The notes beneath the pieces were generated by a model. The model was not told the DNA's origin, did no database searches, and saw only the letters and a list, made by a program, of their open reading frames with translations. DNA of 64,000 nt from Trebonia sp963734665 (GTDB taxonomy: Bacteria > Actinomycetota > Actinomycetes > Streptosporangiales > Streptosporangiaceae), in contig CAVTIR010000007.1 of assembly GCA_963734665.1 (NCBI GenBank), forward strand, positions 124,001 through 188,000, read 5' to 3'. Made by a program: the position numbers and the translations under genes. Positions 8,364-16,424 of this stretch are shown here, piece by piece; the stretch's first letter is position 1, and every line of letters begins with the position of its first letter.

Positions 8364-9098
8364 ATGAGCCTGTTCAACCGCTCCGCCAGCAAGCTGTCAG
8401 GCAAGACCACGCTGCTACTGGCCGCCGACCCAGGCGACGCGCTCCTTGGCGCGGCGCGGCTGTACGACCCCGAGGTGCGTTCGTGGCCCGGCAGGCTGAT
8501 CTTCCGCAACGGGGTGCTGCTATTCGGGCCGGTGCCGCTGTCCCCCCAGCTTGAGCAGCAGGCCGGACTGCCGACCGGGATGACGGTCGCCTACTACATC
8601 GAGGCGGCGCTGCAGAGCCATCGGGGGCGACGCGACCACGATGCGAAGCAGTACGACGGCGACCGACTGGTCCAGGGCCTGGCGGACCGGCTCGGCGGGA
8701 CTGTCAAGTACGCCGGCCCGCCGCCGGACCTGGCGGTACTCCCGTCCGTCTACGGCGAGCAGGCCGTGCCCCCTGAGCACGTAATCGAGGTGCTGCGTCC
8801 TTACGGCGGAGACTTCAGGGTCGAGGACCAGACCGAGGACTCTTACAGCCTCAGCGGCAAGGGGACGTACTTCTACGTCGCTTACTGGTCCCCGCGGTTG
8901 TACCGGGAGCAGGACGCCCCGCCGGCCCTCGGCGCGCTGCGCTCCCGGCCGCTGCATCACTGGGACCTGCACGCGGGCGGCGGGCGGAAGGACATCGCGA
9001 GTGAACTGGCGGGCCGGGTCGGTGAGGCCGCGCTCGCGCTCGCCCGTCGCTGCGGCGGCGTCGCGCTCGACGAGTTCGGGTTCCCCATCAACAGCTGA
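8364..9098 (+). CDS. Unknown protein following the WXG effector candidate
   Basis: The open frame extends far upstream, but ATG 8364 is chosen because GGAGG lies at 8353-8357 and the preceding gene stops at 8347; the product has 244 aa. It is soluble without signal peptide or membrane segment and has mixed alpha/beta character (RLIFRNGVLLFGPVPL, GTYFYVAYWSPRLY). No family is recognised. As the last gene of the locus, immediately after a large WXG protein, it could be an immunity protein, a chaperone or simply an ESX-associated cytoplasmic protein; context only. Confidence 0.7.
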   Translation: MSLFNRSASKLSGKTTLLLAADPGDALLGAARLYDPEVRSWPGRLIFRNGVLLFGPVPLSPQLEQQAGLPTGMTVAYYIEAALQSHRGRRDHDAKQYDGDRLVQGLADRLGGTVKYAGPPPDLAVLPSVYGEQAVPPEHVIEVLRPYGGDFRVEDQTEDSYSLSGKGTYFYVAYWSPRLYREQDAPPALGALRSRPLHHWDLHAGGGRKDIASELAGRVGEAALALARRCGGVALDEFGFPINS

Positions 9099-9696
9099 CC
9101 CCGGCGGCGCGACGACACGTCTCGTGAAGTGTCCCGACAAGCCCACCACGACCCGCCTGGCGGCAGTCGTCATCAACGCTGTCATCGCCTGGATTCGGCA
9201 CTCGCCGACACACACCAGGGGTGGTGCCAGGTGCACCAATATTCGGTTGCCTGCTTGCATCACAGTGCACATAGATCGAACCATCGGGTGCCAGCAAGTC
9301 CTTGACCTGCATAAGACGCTCCCGCATCATCGTAAGCCAAACCGAGTGCTCAAGGTTGTCCTCATATTCGAGGAATGAGCGCAGGGTATTGAATGGAGGG
9401 TCGAGGTAGGTGAGTTTGACCTTGCCGTGGTACTCGGCGGCGAACTCCGGCAACTTGGCCAGACTGGTCAGCCCGCGCAGTGCATCTCCCCGGATCAGCA
9501 GGTTATCTGCGGCGCGACGCTCGCCTACCGCTCCGACAGTCGTGACATCGTGCAGCAGTCGTACTTCCGCCACCCGGTAATCCGAAGGTTCCACCCACTC
9601 ATAGGAGCCGTCATCGTGCTCCAAGAGGCATAGGTGCTTGTTGGTCCAGGTCAGCTCAAGTCGGCCTGAATAGCTATCTGTCATTGGCGGCACCAA
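9088..9696 (-). pseudogene. 5' fragment of a type III-like DNA methyltransferase
   Basis: The first roughly 147 codons match the N-terminus of site-specific adenine methyltransferases of the type III Mod kind: GRLELTWTNK, DNLLIRGDAL, LTYLDPPFN (catalytic motif IV DPPF at residues 99-102), then HSVWLTMMRERL and PDGSIYVHCD. After about position 9250 the frame turns into unrelated Cys/Arg-rich sequence and stops at 9088, where it overlaps the end of the unknown gene on the other strand. The usual family length is several hundred residues longer and the downstream AdoMet-binding motif is missing, so this is a truncated remnant, not a working enzyme. The likely original start is ATG 9684 or GTG 9696. 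No restriction subunit is nearby. Confidence 0.8.
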
Positions 9697-9922
9697 TCCG
9701 GAGCGGGTGCCTCTGTTGCGCTACCGAACTCAAATAATCAAATGACAGGACGCGGCGGCGCATCCCGGTATCAACGTCGCTTTCAACGCTTCATCTCGGT
9801 ACCTTGCGTTGCAAGGAGAGAATTTCTGTAGCCCTCGTTGCCGACCGAGATCTTGCGGGACGGATGTTAATGTAGGATAGGTTAGGTCGGCTTCAACGAA
9901 ACTTGGCATGCTGTCATCTTCT

Positions 9923-9970
9923 CCCCGGTACCCGGATTGTCACTACCCAGTGACAATCCGGGTACCGGGG
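9923..9970 (-). terminator. Perfect 22-bp hairpin downstream of the RIO kinase gene
   Basis: Arms 9923-9944 and 9949-9970 are exactly complementary around the loop accc; the right arm runs directly into a second small palindrome (ggggtacccc, 9967-9976). It is the main structured element of the 440-bp gap between the RIO kinase stop (10137) and the methyltransferase fragment. A T-tract is missing, as is common for actinobacterial terminators. Because the stem is long and perfect, a remnant of a mobile element is an alternative. Confidence 0.55.
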
Positions 9971-10136
9971 TACCCCTAACACGAGCAACCATTAGTCTCA
10001 CTGGCATTGTCAGCTTTACTCCTGTGCTTAATTAGCTGGTACGCCAGTTCTGCCTAGTGGGACCATGAGTATTACGCAATCCCTCCGCTGAGGTTGCAGC
10101 GAACTTGCGAATGCGCACACTTGGGGCCTTCACTGC

Positions 10137-11072
10137 CTATGCCAGGCGAGCCTCCTCAGCCAACAGAAGGGCTAGCACCTCAGGATCTGCGTCGGGATGG
10201 CCCGCCCTTGCGAACCAGGTGGCGACGTTCTTGGCGTCGCGGTCGAGGAAACTACGACCGTTCGGGTGGGAGATGATGTCGACCACCTGGGGCAGGTCGA
10301 TCATCACCAGTCGCCCGCGGTGGACAAGCAGGTTGTAGGGAGACAAGTCACCGTGCGCGAGGCCGGTGCTGGCGAGTGTGACCATGGCCTCGACAAGCTG
10401 ATCCCAGAGGTTAGCGAGTTCGGCCGGGTCAAGGCGGGTCTCGGCGAGCCGAGGAGCGCCGGTTCCGTCCGCGTCGCCTATGAACTCAAGCAGGAGTTCC
10501 GTCCCCAGGATCTGCACCGGATAGGGGACAGGCACGCGGGCGTTGTAGAGCTGGACGAGGGCATTGAACTCCGCGTTCGCCCACTGGCCAGCAATGGCCT
10601 GCCGACCGAAATCGCTGCGGTTCGCGACGGCCCGGTTGACCCGGCTCTCGCGGACCCGGCGGCCCTCCAGGTAGCCGACATCCCGGTGGAACTCGCGGTG
10701 CGTCGCGTCCCGGTAGCGCTTAGCGGCAAGCAGGCAAGATCTATCTGAGCCCGGCACACCACGGCGGACGAGAAAGACGTCAGCTTCTTTTCCGGTCTTG
10801 AGGACGCCAAGCTCGTAGTCGACCGCCGCGAGCTCGGTTACCAGCCACTTCGGGTGCGGCTTAGGACCACGTTCGGTTGGCGGTGATTGGTCCCAGGTCG
10901 ACCACCTGTCGCCTTCAGGCAGGCCGTCGGTGTCGTCGTGGGCGTTTTCCGCTACGAGCTTCGGCTGGTGCCGATTGCGCTTCTCGTAGGTGGCCTCGTC
11001 GTAGCGGAACTTGCCGCGCTTTTTACCGCGGCGGGTGACTCCGTAGTCGTCGGAGTCCGCGCTGTCGCGCAT
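10137..11072 (-). CDS. RIO1-type serine protein kinase
   Basis: The 311-aa protein has the RIO kinase plan: a variable charged N-terminus (1-85), a glycine loop region (GVLKTGKEADVFLVRRG, about 89-105), the ATP-binding Lys (LLAAKRYR), the catalytic loop HGDLSPYN and the metal-binding IDLPQ. RIO1 enzymes act as ATPase/kinases in ribosome maturation in archaea and eukaryotes; the role of bacterial copies is not established. GAGGAG lies 9 bp before ATG 11072. A second, broken copy lies 1.25 kb away on the other strand. No partner gene is visible. Confidence 0.92.
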   Translation of the reverse strand: MRDSADSDDYGVTRRGKKRGKFRYDEATYEKRNRHQPKLVAENAHDDTDGLPEGDRWSTWDQSPPTERGPKPHPKWLVTELAAVDYELGVLKTGKEADVFLVRRGVPGSDRSCLLAAKRYRDATHREFHRDVGYLEGRRVRESRVNRAVANRSDFGRQAIAGQWANAEFNALVQLYNARVPVPYPVQILGTELLLEFIGDADGTGAPRLAETRLDPAELANLWDQLVEAMVTLASTGLAHGDLSPYNLLVHRGRLVMIDLPQVVDIISHPNGRSFLDRDAKNVATWFARAGHPDADPEVLALLLAEEARLA

Positions 11073-11294
11073 GGGTGGTGCTCCTCAGGTGGGGTGTGGT
11101 CAGGGCAGGGCTGAAGAAGCCCGCAACGGGCGCTGGCATCACAGACGCCTCCCTTCCACACGGCCGCCTCCGGGCGGCACCGAACCTGATTCGACCGCAC
11201 TATCGCATCCAAAGGCAGCCGCAAGCAACCGAATATTGGCGCACCTGACGCAGTTCTAACTGCGCAGGTCGACCAGCGCCTCGTGGCCAGGCAA

Positions 11295-11638
11295 TTAGTC
11301 GTCTTCGGTGCCCTCGTCGGCGATCACCGAAAGCAGATCCGACGTGTCCTGAGGATCGTCGTCCCAACCTCCCTGGTGGGTGGCGACGGGGGGCTGATAT
11401 CTTCGAGCACCTTGCTGACATCCCCGTCGTCGCTCGCCATGACTTTGAGAATGGCCGCCCGGAGATCTCCGACAGACTGCGAGTTAAGCACTGGCTCCCG
11501 CCGTGCGGCCCAGCTCACCGCGTCAGCCCGGTACACGTACCAGACGCGCCAGCCGGGGAACTCGCTCTGAAGCTCCGCTTGGGTCTGGTCAAGTTCCGCG
11601 AGCACGCTCATCGCGGCAGGGATTACGCCAGTCTTCAC
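11295..11638 (-). pseudogene. Small unknown protein, broken by a one-base indel in a C tract
   Basis: The frame starts at GTG 11638 (ggag 9 bp upstream) and encodes ELQSEFPGWRVWYVYRADAV, a pattern seen in small actinobacterial hypothetical proteins. At a run of six G on the plus strand (11388-11393) the frame leaves its sensible path and ends at 11324. With seven bases in the run, reading continues as PPVATHQGGWDDDPQD and ends naturally with an acidic tail (EGTEDD) at the stop codon 11295-11297. This is a real frameshift, a phase-variable tract or a sequencing error. Confidence 0.5.
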
Positions 11639-11932
11639 AACCTGATCTCCGTTATCTCTTGAGTGGGTTTACCTAAGAAAGATGGGTGCCCCGCAGCACG
11701 GAGCACCCCGTCTCTTCCCCGCCTGCCCGGGCACAGCGCCGACAGGCATTTCACCCTTGCTATTACAGTAAGTTGTCTCGGCCGTAGATCCGGCCGTTTC
11801 CCGCGCGATTTGCCTAATTTCGGTAAGAGTTCCGCTGATGGTTTCAGTGATGCAAGTAGTGAAAGCCACCCCGGTTAGATACTCCAGCCGCAGATCGTGA
11901 CCATGTTGGCTGATAGCCGTACCGGCCGGTAA

Positions 11933-12320
11933 CGGTTCTTCCGCCGGGAGGTCCGGGTCCGGGCCCGCGCCTGCCTGGGCGGGATTCTGTCCGGGCTGGA
12001 GTGCAAGACTTCCTGGTCGCTGGCCGAGCACGCGGGCGAGGCGGGGCTGGACGGAATGCAGCGGCTGTTCACGACGCGGTGGGACGCCGACGGCGTCCGG
12101 GACGGCCTGCGCGGCTACGTCGCCGCGGCCCTCGGAGACCCGGATGGGATCCTGATCGGCGACGACACCGGGTTCGAGAAGGGCGGGTCGCGGTCAGCCG
12201 GGGTGCAGCGGCAGTACACGGGAACCGCCGGGAAGATCACGAACTGCCAGCTCGGGGTGTTCCTCGCCTGCGCTGGCCCGAAGGGCCGGGCGCTGGTCGA
12301 CCGGGAGCTCTACCTGCCCC
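11933..12320 (+). mobile_element. IS701-family transposase fragment
   Basis: The frame encodes an N-terminal portion of an IS701-type DDE transposase: RFFRREVRVRARA, GMQRLFTTRWDADGVRDGLR, then GDPDGILIGDDTGFEKGG with the first catalytic Asp, SAGVQRQYTGTAGKI, and DRELYLPRS. A stop codon (TAA 11930-11932) immediately precedes the first recognisable residue, and homology ends at about 12320, where the sequence switches to a RIO kinase. Both ends of the transposase are missing and no terminal repeats are seen, so the element cannot move on its own. Confidence 0.85.
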
Positions 12321-12840
12321 GGTCCGGGAATCACGGGTCAACCGGGCGACCGCGAGCAGGAGCGCGTTCGGCAAGCAGATGATCGCCGGCCAGTGGGCGA
12401 ACGCGGAGTTCGCCGCGCTGTGCCGACTGCACGCCGCTAAGGTGCCGGTCCCGTATCCCGTGCAGGTCACCGGCACGGAAGTGCTGCTTGAGTTCATCGG
12501 CGACGACGACGGCACCGCCGCGCCCCGGCTCGCCGAGACCCGGCCAAGCGACAAGCTCCTCGCGGCCCTTTGGGGGCAGTTCACGGGCACGCTCGGCATG
12601 CTCGCCAGGCACGGCCTCGCGCACGGTGACCTGTCGCCCTAAAACCTGCTGGTGCACCAGGGCCGTCTGATCATGATCGACCTCCCTCAGGTGGTCGACG
12701 TCATCGCGCACCCGACGGGACGCGACTACCCGGCCAGGGACGCGCGGAACGTCGCGACCTGGTTCGCCGCCAGAGGCCTGCCCGGTGCCGATCCGGACGC
12801 GCTCGCGCTCTGGGTGGCGTAGCAGGCAGGCCTGGCGTAA
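12321..12840 (+). pseudogene. Broken second RIO kinase, fused to the transposase fragment
   Basis: From about 12321 the plus strand encodes the C-terminal two thirds of a RIO kinase closely similar to the intact one at 10137-11072: VRESRVNRA, QWANAEFAALCRLHAAKVPV, HGDLSP, MIDLPQVVDVIAHP, NVATWFAARG. The ATP-binding N-terminus is replaced by the transposase fragment in another frame. Two in-frame stops are present: TAA 12640-12642 exactly at the Tyr of HGDLSPYN and TAG 12820-12822 at a Glu near the end; the natural stop is 12838-12840. The gene is dead. Confidence 0.9.
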
Positions 12841-13269
12841 CTAACTAAGACCCGGTGAGTGGTCGTCGGTGGCGTCCGCGCCGCCGGGGCCGCCGCTGAA
12901 CAGGTCGTGCATGACCTTGCGCGCGCTCTCCTCGGCCTTCTTGACGGGCTCGCGCTGACGCAGGTCGGCCAGGGCGCTCTCCGCTTTCTTGCCTGCGTCG
13001 CTGGCGCGCAGGTCGTTGAAGGCCGCCTCGGCACGCTTGGCCGGCTCGCTGGCCCGCATGTCGTTCAGCTTGCTGGCGGCACGCTGCCCCCGCTCGCTGT
13101 CGCGGAAGTCCTGCACCCGGCTGGCTGCCCGCTGCGCGCGCGCCGTGGCCTCGCGCCGCAGCTCTGCCGTCCGGTCGGCCCGGCGCTGCCGGGCGCTCTT
13201 GGCGCTACTGCTCCACCAGTGAGAGAGGCGCGTGGTCAGTTCCCTGATCCGGTCTTCGATCCGGCTCAT
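12841..13269 (-). CDS. Repeat-built charged coiled-coil protein
   Basis: ATG 13269 is preceded by GGGAGG (13276-13281 on the plus strand), so the longer open frame upstream is not used; the product has 142 aa. It begins MSRIEDRIRELTTRL, is rich in Ala, Arg, Lys and Glu, and contains four imperfect 16-17-residue repeats (FRDSERGQRAASKL, NDMRASEPAKRAEAAF, NDLRASDAGKKAESAL, ADLRQREPVKKAEESA) before a Gly/Asp/Ser tail. The repeats predict a long amphipathic helix. No catalytic motif is visible. The function is unknown; such proteins are often stress- or envelope-associated. Confidence 0.75.
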   Translation of the reverse strand: MSRIEDRIRELTTRLSHWWSSSAKSARQRRADRTAELRREATARAQRAASRVQDFRDSERGQRAASKLNDMRASEPAKRAEAAFNDLRASDAGKKAESALADLRQREPVKKAEESARKVMHDLFSGGPGGADATDDHSPGLS

Positions 13270-13572
13270 GATTACCTCCCGGTAACTGTTATCCCCCGGC
13301 AGGACGAGCTCCCCACCTGGGGATCGTCCGTCCACTACTGATAACAAGATATGTCGCGTTCTTAGTCCGTCCAAATGAGGAGATTTCGGCGAGATCGGGG
13401 AGTGTGACGAGCGGAACATTGCGCGCTGGCATGCCCTGCCCGATCGTCAGAGTTGGAGTTGTGTGGTCCTGCCCCATCCGTTTCGTACCTGATTGGTGCT
13501 ATGCCCGCAGAACGCGCTTCCGTACCCGATTTCCCCGACATCACTACCCATAACGAGCGCGATATTCACCCG

Positions 13573-14982
13573 ATGGCCGCGCATTCAGACACTGGGCGAT
13601 CGGGCCTGAGGCTTGCGTTGATCCTGGTGGCATCGTTCATGGTGGTCCTTGATTTCACCATTGTTAATATCGCGCTTCCCTCGATGGAGCGTGACTTCGG
13701 TGTAGCCACGTCCGAGGTCCAATGGGTGGTCACCGGGTACGCCATCGCCTTCAGCGGGCTGCTCATTCTCGGCGGACGGGCCGCCGACACGCTCGGCCGC
13801 CGCCGCGTCTTCATCATCGGCCTCCTCGTCTTCTCGCTGGCGTCGCTGGCGGGCGGGCTCGCCGGCGACCCGGTGCTCCTCGTGGCGTCGCGGATCGTGC
13901 AGGGAGCCGGCGCGGCGCTCGTGGCCCCCGCCGCGCTCTCGCTGATCACGACAAGCTTCCCGGCGGGGCCACAGCGGACCAGGGCGATCGGGCTCTACGG
14001 GTCGATGGCGTCCGTCGGCTTCGTCGCGGGCCAGGTGCTCGGTGGCGTGCTGGTGGAGTGGACGAGCTGGCGCGCGGTGTTCCTTGTCAACGTCCCGGTC
14101 GGCCTTGCCGCCGCGTTCCTAGCGCCCCGCCTCATCGCGGTTCCCGCCCAGGACAAGGGCCGGGACGCAGGCGTGGGCAAGGCGGCTCAGCCCGCCAGGC
14201 GGCTTGACGTGCGCGGCGCGATGCTGATCACCGCGGCCGTCGCGCTCGCGGTGTTCAGCATCTCCCAGGGCACCGTTCTCGGCTGGACGTCCCCGCTGGT
14301 CCTCGGCGCTGCGGTGGTCGCGGTCGGGGCGGCCGCGTGCTTCGTCGTGGCCGAGACGCGCCACCCCGCCCCGCTTGTCCGGCCCAGGATGCTGCTGCGC
14401 CCCGGCCTGCGCGACGGCGCAGCGCTTGCCTTCCTGCTCGGCGTGTGGAACGGCGGTGAGCTCCTCGTCCTCTCGCTTTACATGCAGCAGGTCCTGCACT
14501 TCTCCCCGCTGGTCACCGGCCTGGTCATCGCGCCGCAGGGCATCGCGGGCTTCAGCATGGGCATGCTCGGCCCAAGGCTCGCCGGCCGATTCGGGGTCCG
14601 CCGGGTAGCCATGCTCGCGGGCGTGTCCGCAACCATCGGATTCGCCGTCCTCACCCAGCTGCCCGCGGCCGGCTATAACCCCCTGCTCACGGTCGTGATC
14701 CTGGTCGGCTTCGGCGGCGCGGGAACGGCGTTCGGCTCGATCGTGCTGGCCAGCCGCGAGCTATCCGACAGCGACCAGGGCCTCGCGGGCGGCGTCGTCA
14801 ACACCAGCCGCCAGGTGGGCGCGGCGGTAGGCGCCGCCCTCCTGCCCGCAGTCGCCGAGTCGATGCGCGGCGTCTCCGGCGACCGCGCCGCGATGCTAAC
14901 CGCGACGATAGCCGCTCTGGCGGCAACGGCGGTTGCCTGGCGCGCCTCCCACCAGGCAACCGCAGCCATCCGCTCCGCGTAA
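13573..14982 (+). CDS. MFS drug exporter, DHA2 (EmrB/QacA) type
   Basis: The 469-aa integral membrane protein has the family signatures: first helix LILVASFMVVLDFTIVNIAL with the conserved Asp, motif A GGRAADTLGRRR, motif C-like GFVAGQVLGGVL, and about 14 membrane segments. Such proteins export hydrophobic drugs or metabolites against a proton gradient. ATG 13573 is preferred because the upstream in-frame codons (from ATG 13501) lose the GC-rich third positions; no clear ribosome binding site is seen. No regulator gene is adjacent. Confidence 0.9.
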   Translation: MAAHSDTGRSGLRLALILVASFMVVLDFTIVNIALPSMERDFGVATSEVQWVVTGYAIAFSGLLILGGRAADTLGRRRVFIIGLLVFSLASLAGGLAGDPVLLVASRIVQGAGAALVAPAALSLITTSFPAGPQRTRAIGLYGSMASVGFVAGQVLGGVLVEWTSWRAVFLVNVPVGLAAAFLAPRLIAVPAQDKGRDAGVGKAAQPARRLDVRGAMLITAAVALAVFSISQGTVLGWTSPLVLGAAVVAVGAAACFVVAETRHPAPLVRPRMLLRPGLRDGAALAFLLGVWNGGELLVLSLYMQQVLHFSPLVTGLVIAPQGIAGFSMGMLGPRLAGRFGVRRVAMLAGVSATIGFAVLTQLPAAGYNPLLTVVILVGFGGAGTAFGSIVLASRELSDSDQGLAGGVVNTSRQVGAAVGAALLPAVAESMRGVSGDRAAMLTATIAALAATAVAWRASHQATAAIRSA

Positions 14983-15242
14983 ATCCGGCCAACCCGGTAA
15001 AGCCCCACTTCGTGACCAGCGGTCCTTGCCGTCCCGCGTCTTTCCTTACGCGCCGACCATGATCCACCGTCTCTGCTTAACTGGCGACCATGTTCGTGTC
15101 CGTTTCGTGGCCTATGTCGCGCCGCCGGCTAAGCAAAGACGCGGGAGTGTGCAAAGACGCGGTCATGACGGACCGGACCGGACGGACGAAACAGGCGCGC
15201 GAGTCATCCGGGCGGGCGATGTCACGAAGCGCTGCCGGACGA

Positions 15243-15737
15243 CTAAGGGGTCGGGCCGGGGGCGGGGGAGGGGCAGGACTGGCTGACGACGGCGGGGACC
15301 ATGGCCGGCGTCGCCGGGTGGCTGGCCACGCCGCCCGACGCGACGAACGCCGCGGCGAAGGCGGCCGCCGCCGCGATCCCCCCGCAGACCAGAACCCACA
15401 AGTCGTTGTGGCGCCGAGTGACGGGGAACCGTGCCGACCATGCCTCGCCATCCGGCGGCGCCCCGTCGTTCGCAGCGTAACGGCCGTCCCGCACCTCGCC
15501 ATCTCCTCCGTGGTGCCCGAAAGCCTGGGGCACTGTGCAGAACGGCTCAAGGCGCGGTGGCATCCCGCTGTGGGCGTACCGGATGCGCCCCGTTCCCGGC
15601 GCTCGTGGTCCCGACGGCCGTGGCCCCTCCGCCCCCGGCTCGGTCCCCCTTCCCGGTCGGGATCCCGGCCTGCGGTACGTCGGCAACACCCGCGTGAGAT
15701 CCGACTGCTGACCAGAGAACTCTTCCGCGTTGCGCAT
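15243..15737 (-). CDS. Small single-pass membrane protein, unknown
   Basis: ATG 15737 is preceded by GAGGAG (15742-15747 on the plus strand), which decides the start; the product has 164 aa. The first 110 residues are Arg, Pro and Gly rich and probably cytoplasmic, one membrane segment follows (LWVLVCGGIAAAAAFAAAFV), and a short outer tail ends in PSPAPGPTP. No family is recognised. It stands alone between two intergenic stretches. Confidence 0.55.
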   Translation of the reverse strand: MRNAEEFSGQQSDLTRVLPTYRRPGSRPGRGTEPGAEGPRPSGPRAPGTGRIRYAHSGMPPRLEPFCTVPQAFGHHGGDGEVRDGRYAANDGAPPDGEAWSARFPVTRRHNDLWVLVCGGIAAAAAFAAAFVASGGVASHPATPAMVPAVVSQSCPSPAPGPTP

Positions 15738-16424
15738 GCCTGCTCCTCGCCTGGCGTACCGACCTATCCGCAATGTGATCGATTGACCACAGAGCGTCTC
15801 AATAAGGAATCACGTACGGTACGGGGATTCGGCTCAACGACGACGCAGAGTATTTCACGGCTCCCGTCCCCGCCGGACAGGTCCGCCTGACACTCCAGCA
15901 GCCTGCACCTGACCGTGAGAATCGGCGCCCAGAGATCATTTACTCGAAATGTTTGGCGTTTCCAGTGCCACAACACCGAGAATGTCAAACATTTATTTGA
16001 TCCTGATACCTATATGAGGATATTTAAGACATGGCTGGCTAGTAGCACGCGGCACCGGTGGGACTTGAGGTCGCGCCACGTCGGTGCGCCAGCTGCGCAA
16101 GCGGCCTGGCCGAAGCCGCCGACGCGGCCATAGCCCTGGTCACGGCCGGCGCCCGCAATGCCGTGGTGACCGCCGGCTCGGCCAGTGCGGCTTATCACGC
16201 CACTCGACCAGGCACCCAGCGCGGAATGCCCCGGCCCGTAGACATTCGTGTCGCGACCGGATACGAATGGCCACTCCCCGCCGGCGAGTGAGTCTCCAAA
16301 CCTACTTCGACTACCCACTAGAGTGAACAAGGGGTTAATTAATGGTGGACATAATTACCGCATTACGGTGAATTTGTGCTTAAATCTACGAAGGTGTGAA
16401 GATCGCCAGGAGAGGAGTTGCGCG
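15738..16424. other. Intergenic stretch, no confident gene
   Basis: The 687 bp hold an AT-richer core (about 15930-16030) with inverted 9-mers (15947-15955 and 15986-15994) 30 bases apart. A GTG-started 77-codon frame (16058-16291) has GC-rich third positions but no ribosome binding site or recognisable motif. The last 100 bp, AT-rich, probably hold the promoter of the CHAD-ParA pair. Confidence 0.4.

Noticed and set aside
11669..12031. 120-codon minus-strand frame
   Set aside because: It crosses intergenic DNA and the antisense of the transposase fragment, with no recognisable motif.
11933..12840. Complete insertion sequence
   Set aside because: The transposase lacks both ends, and no terminal inverted repeats or target duplications were found.
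16058..16291. 77-codon GTG-started frame with GC-rich third positions
   Set aside because: No ribosome binding site, no motif and no neighbour to support it; kept only as a note in the intergenic entry.
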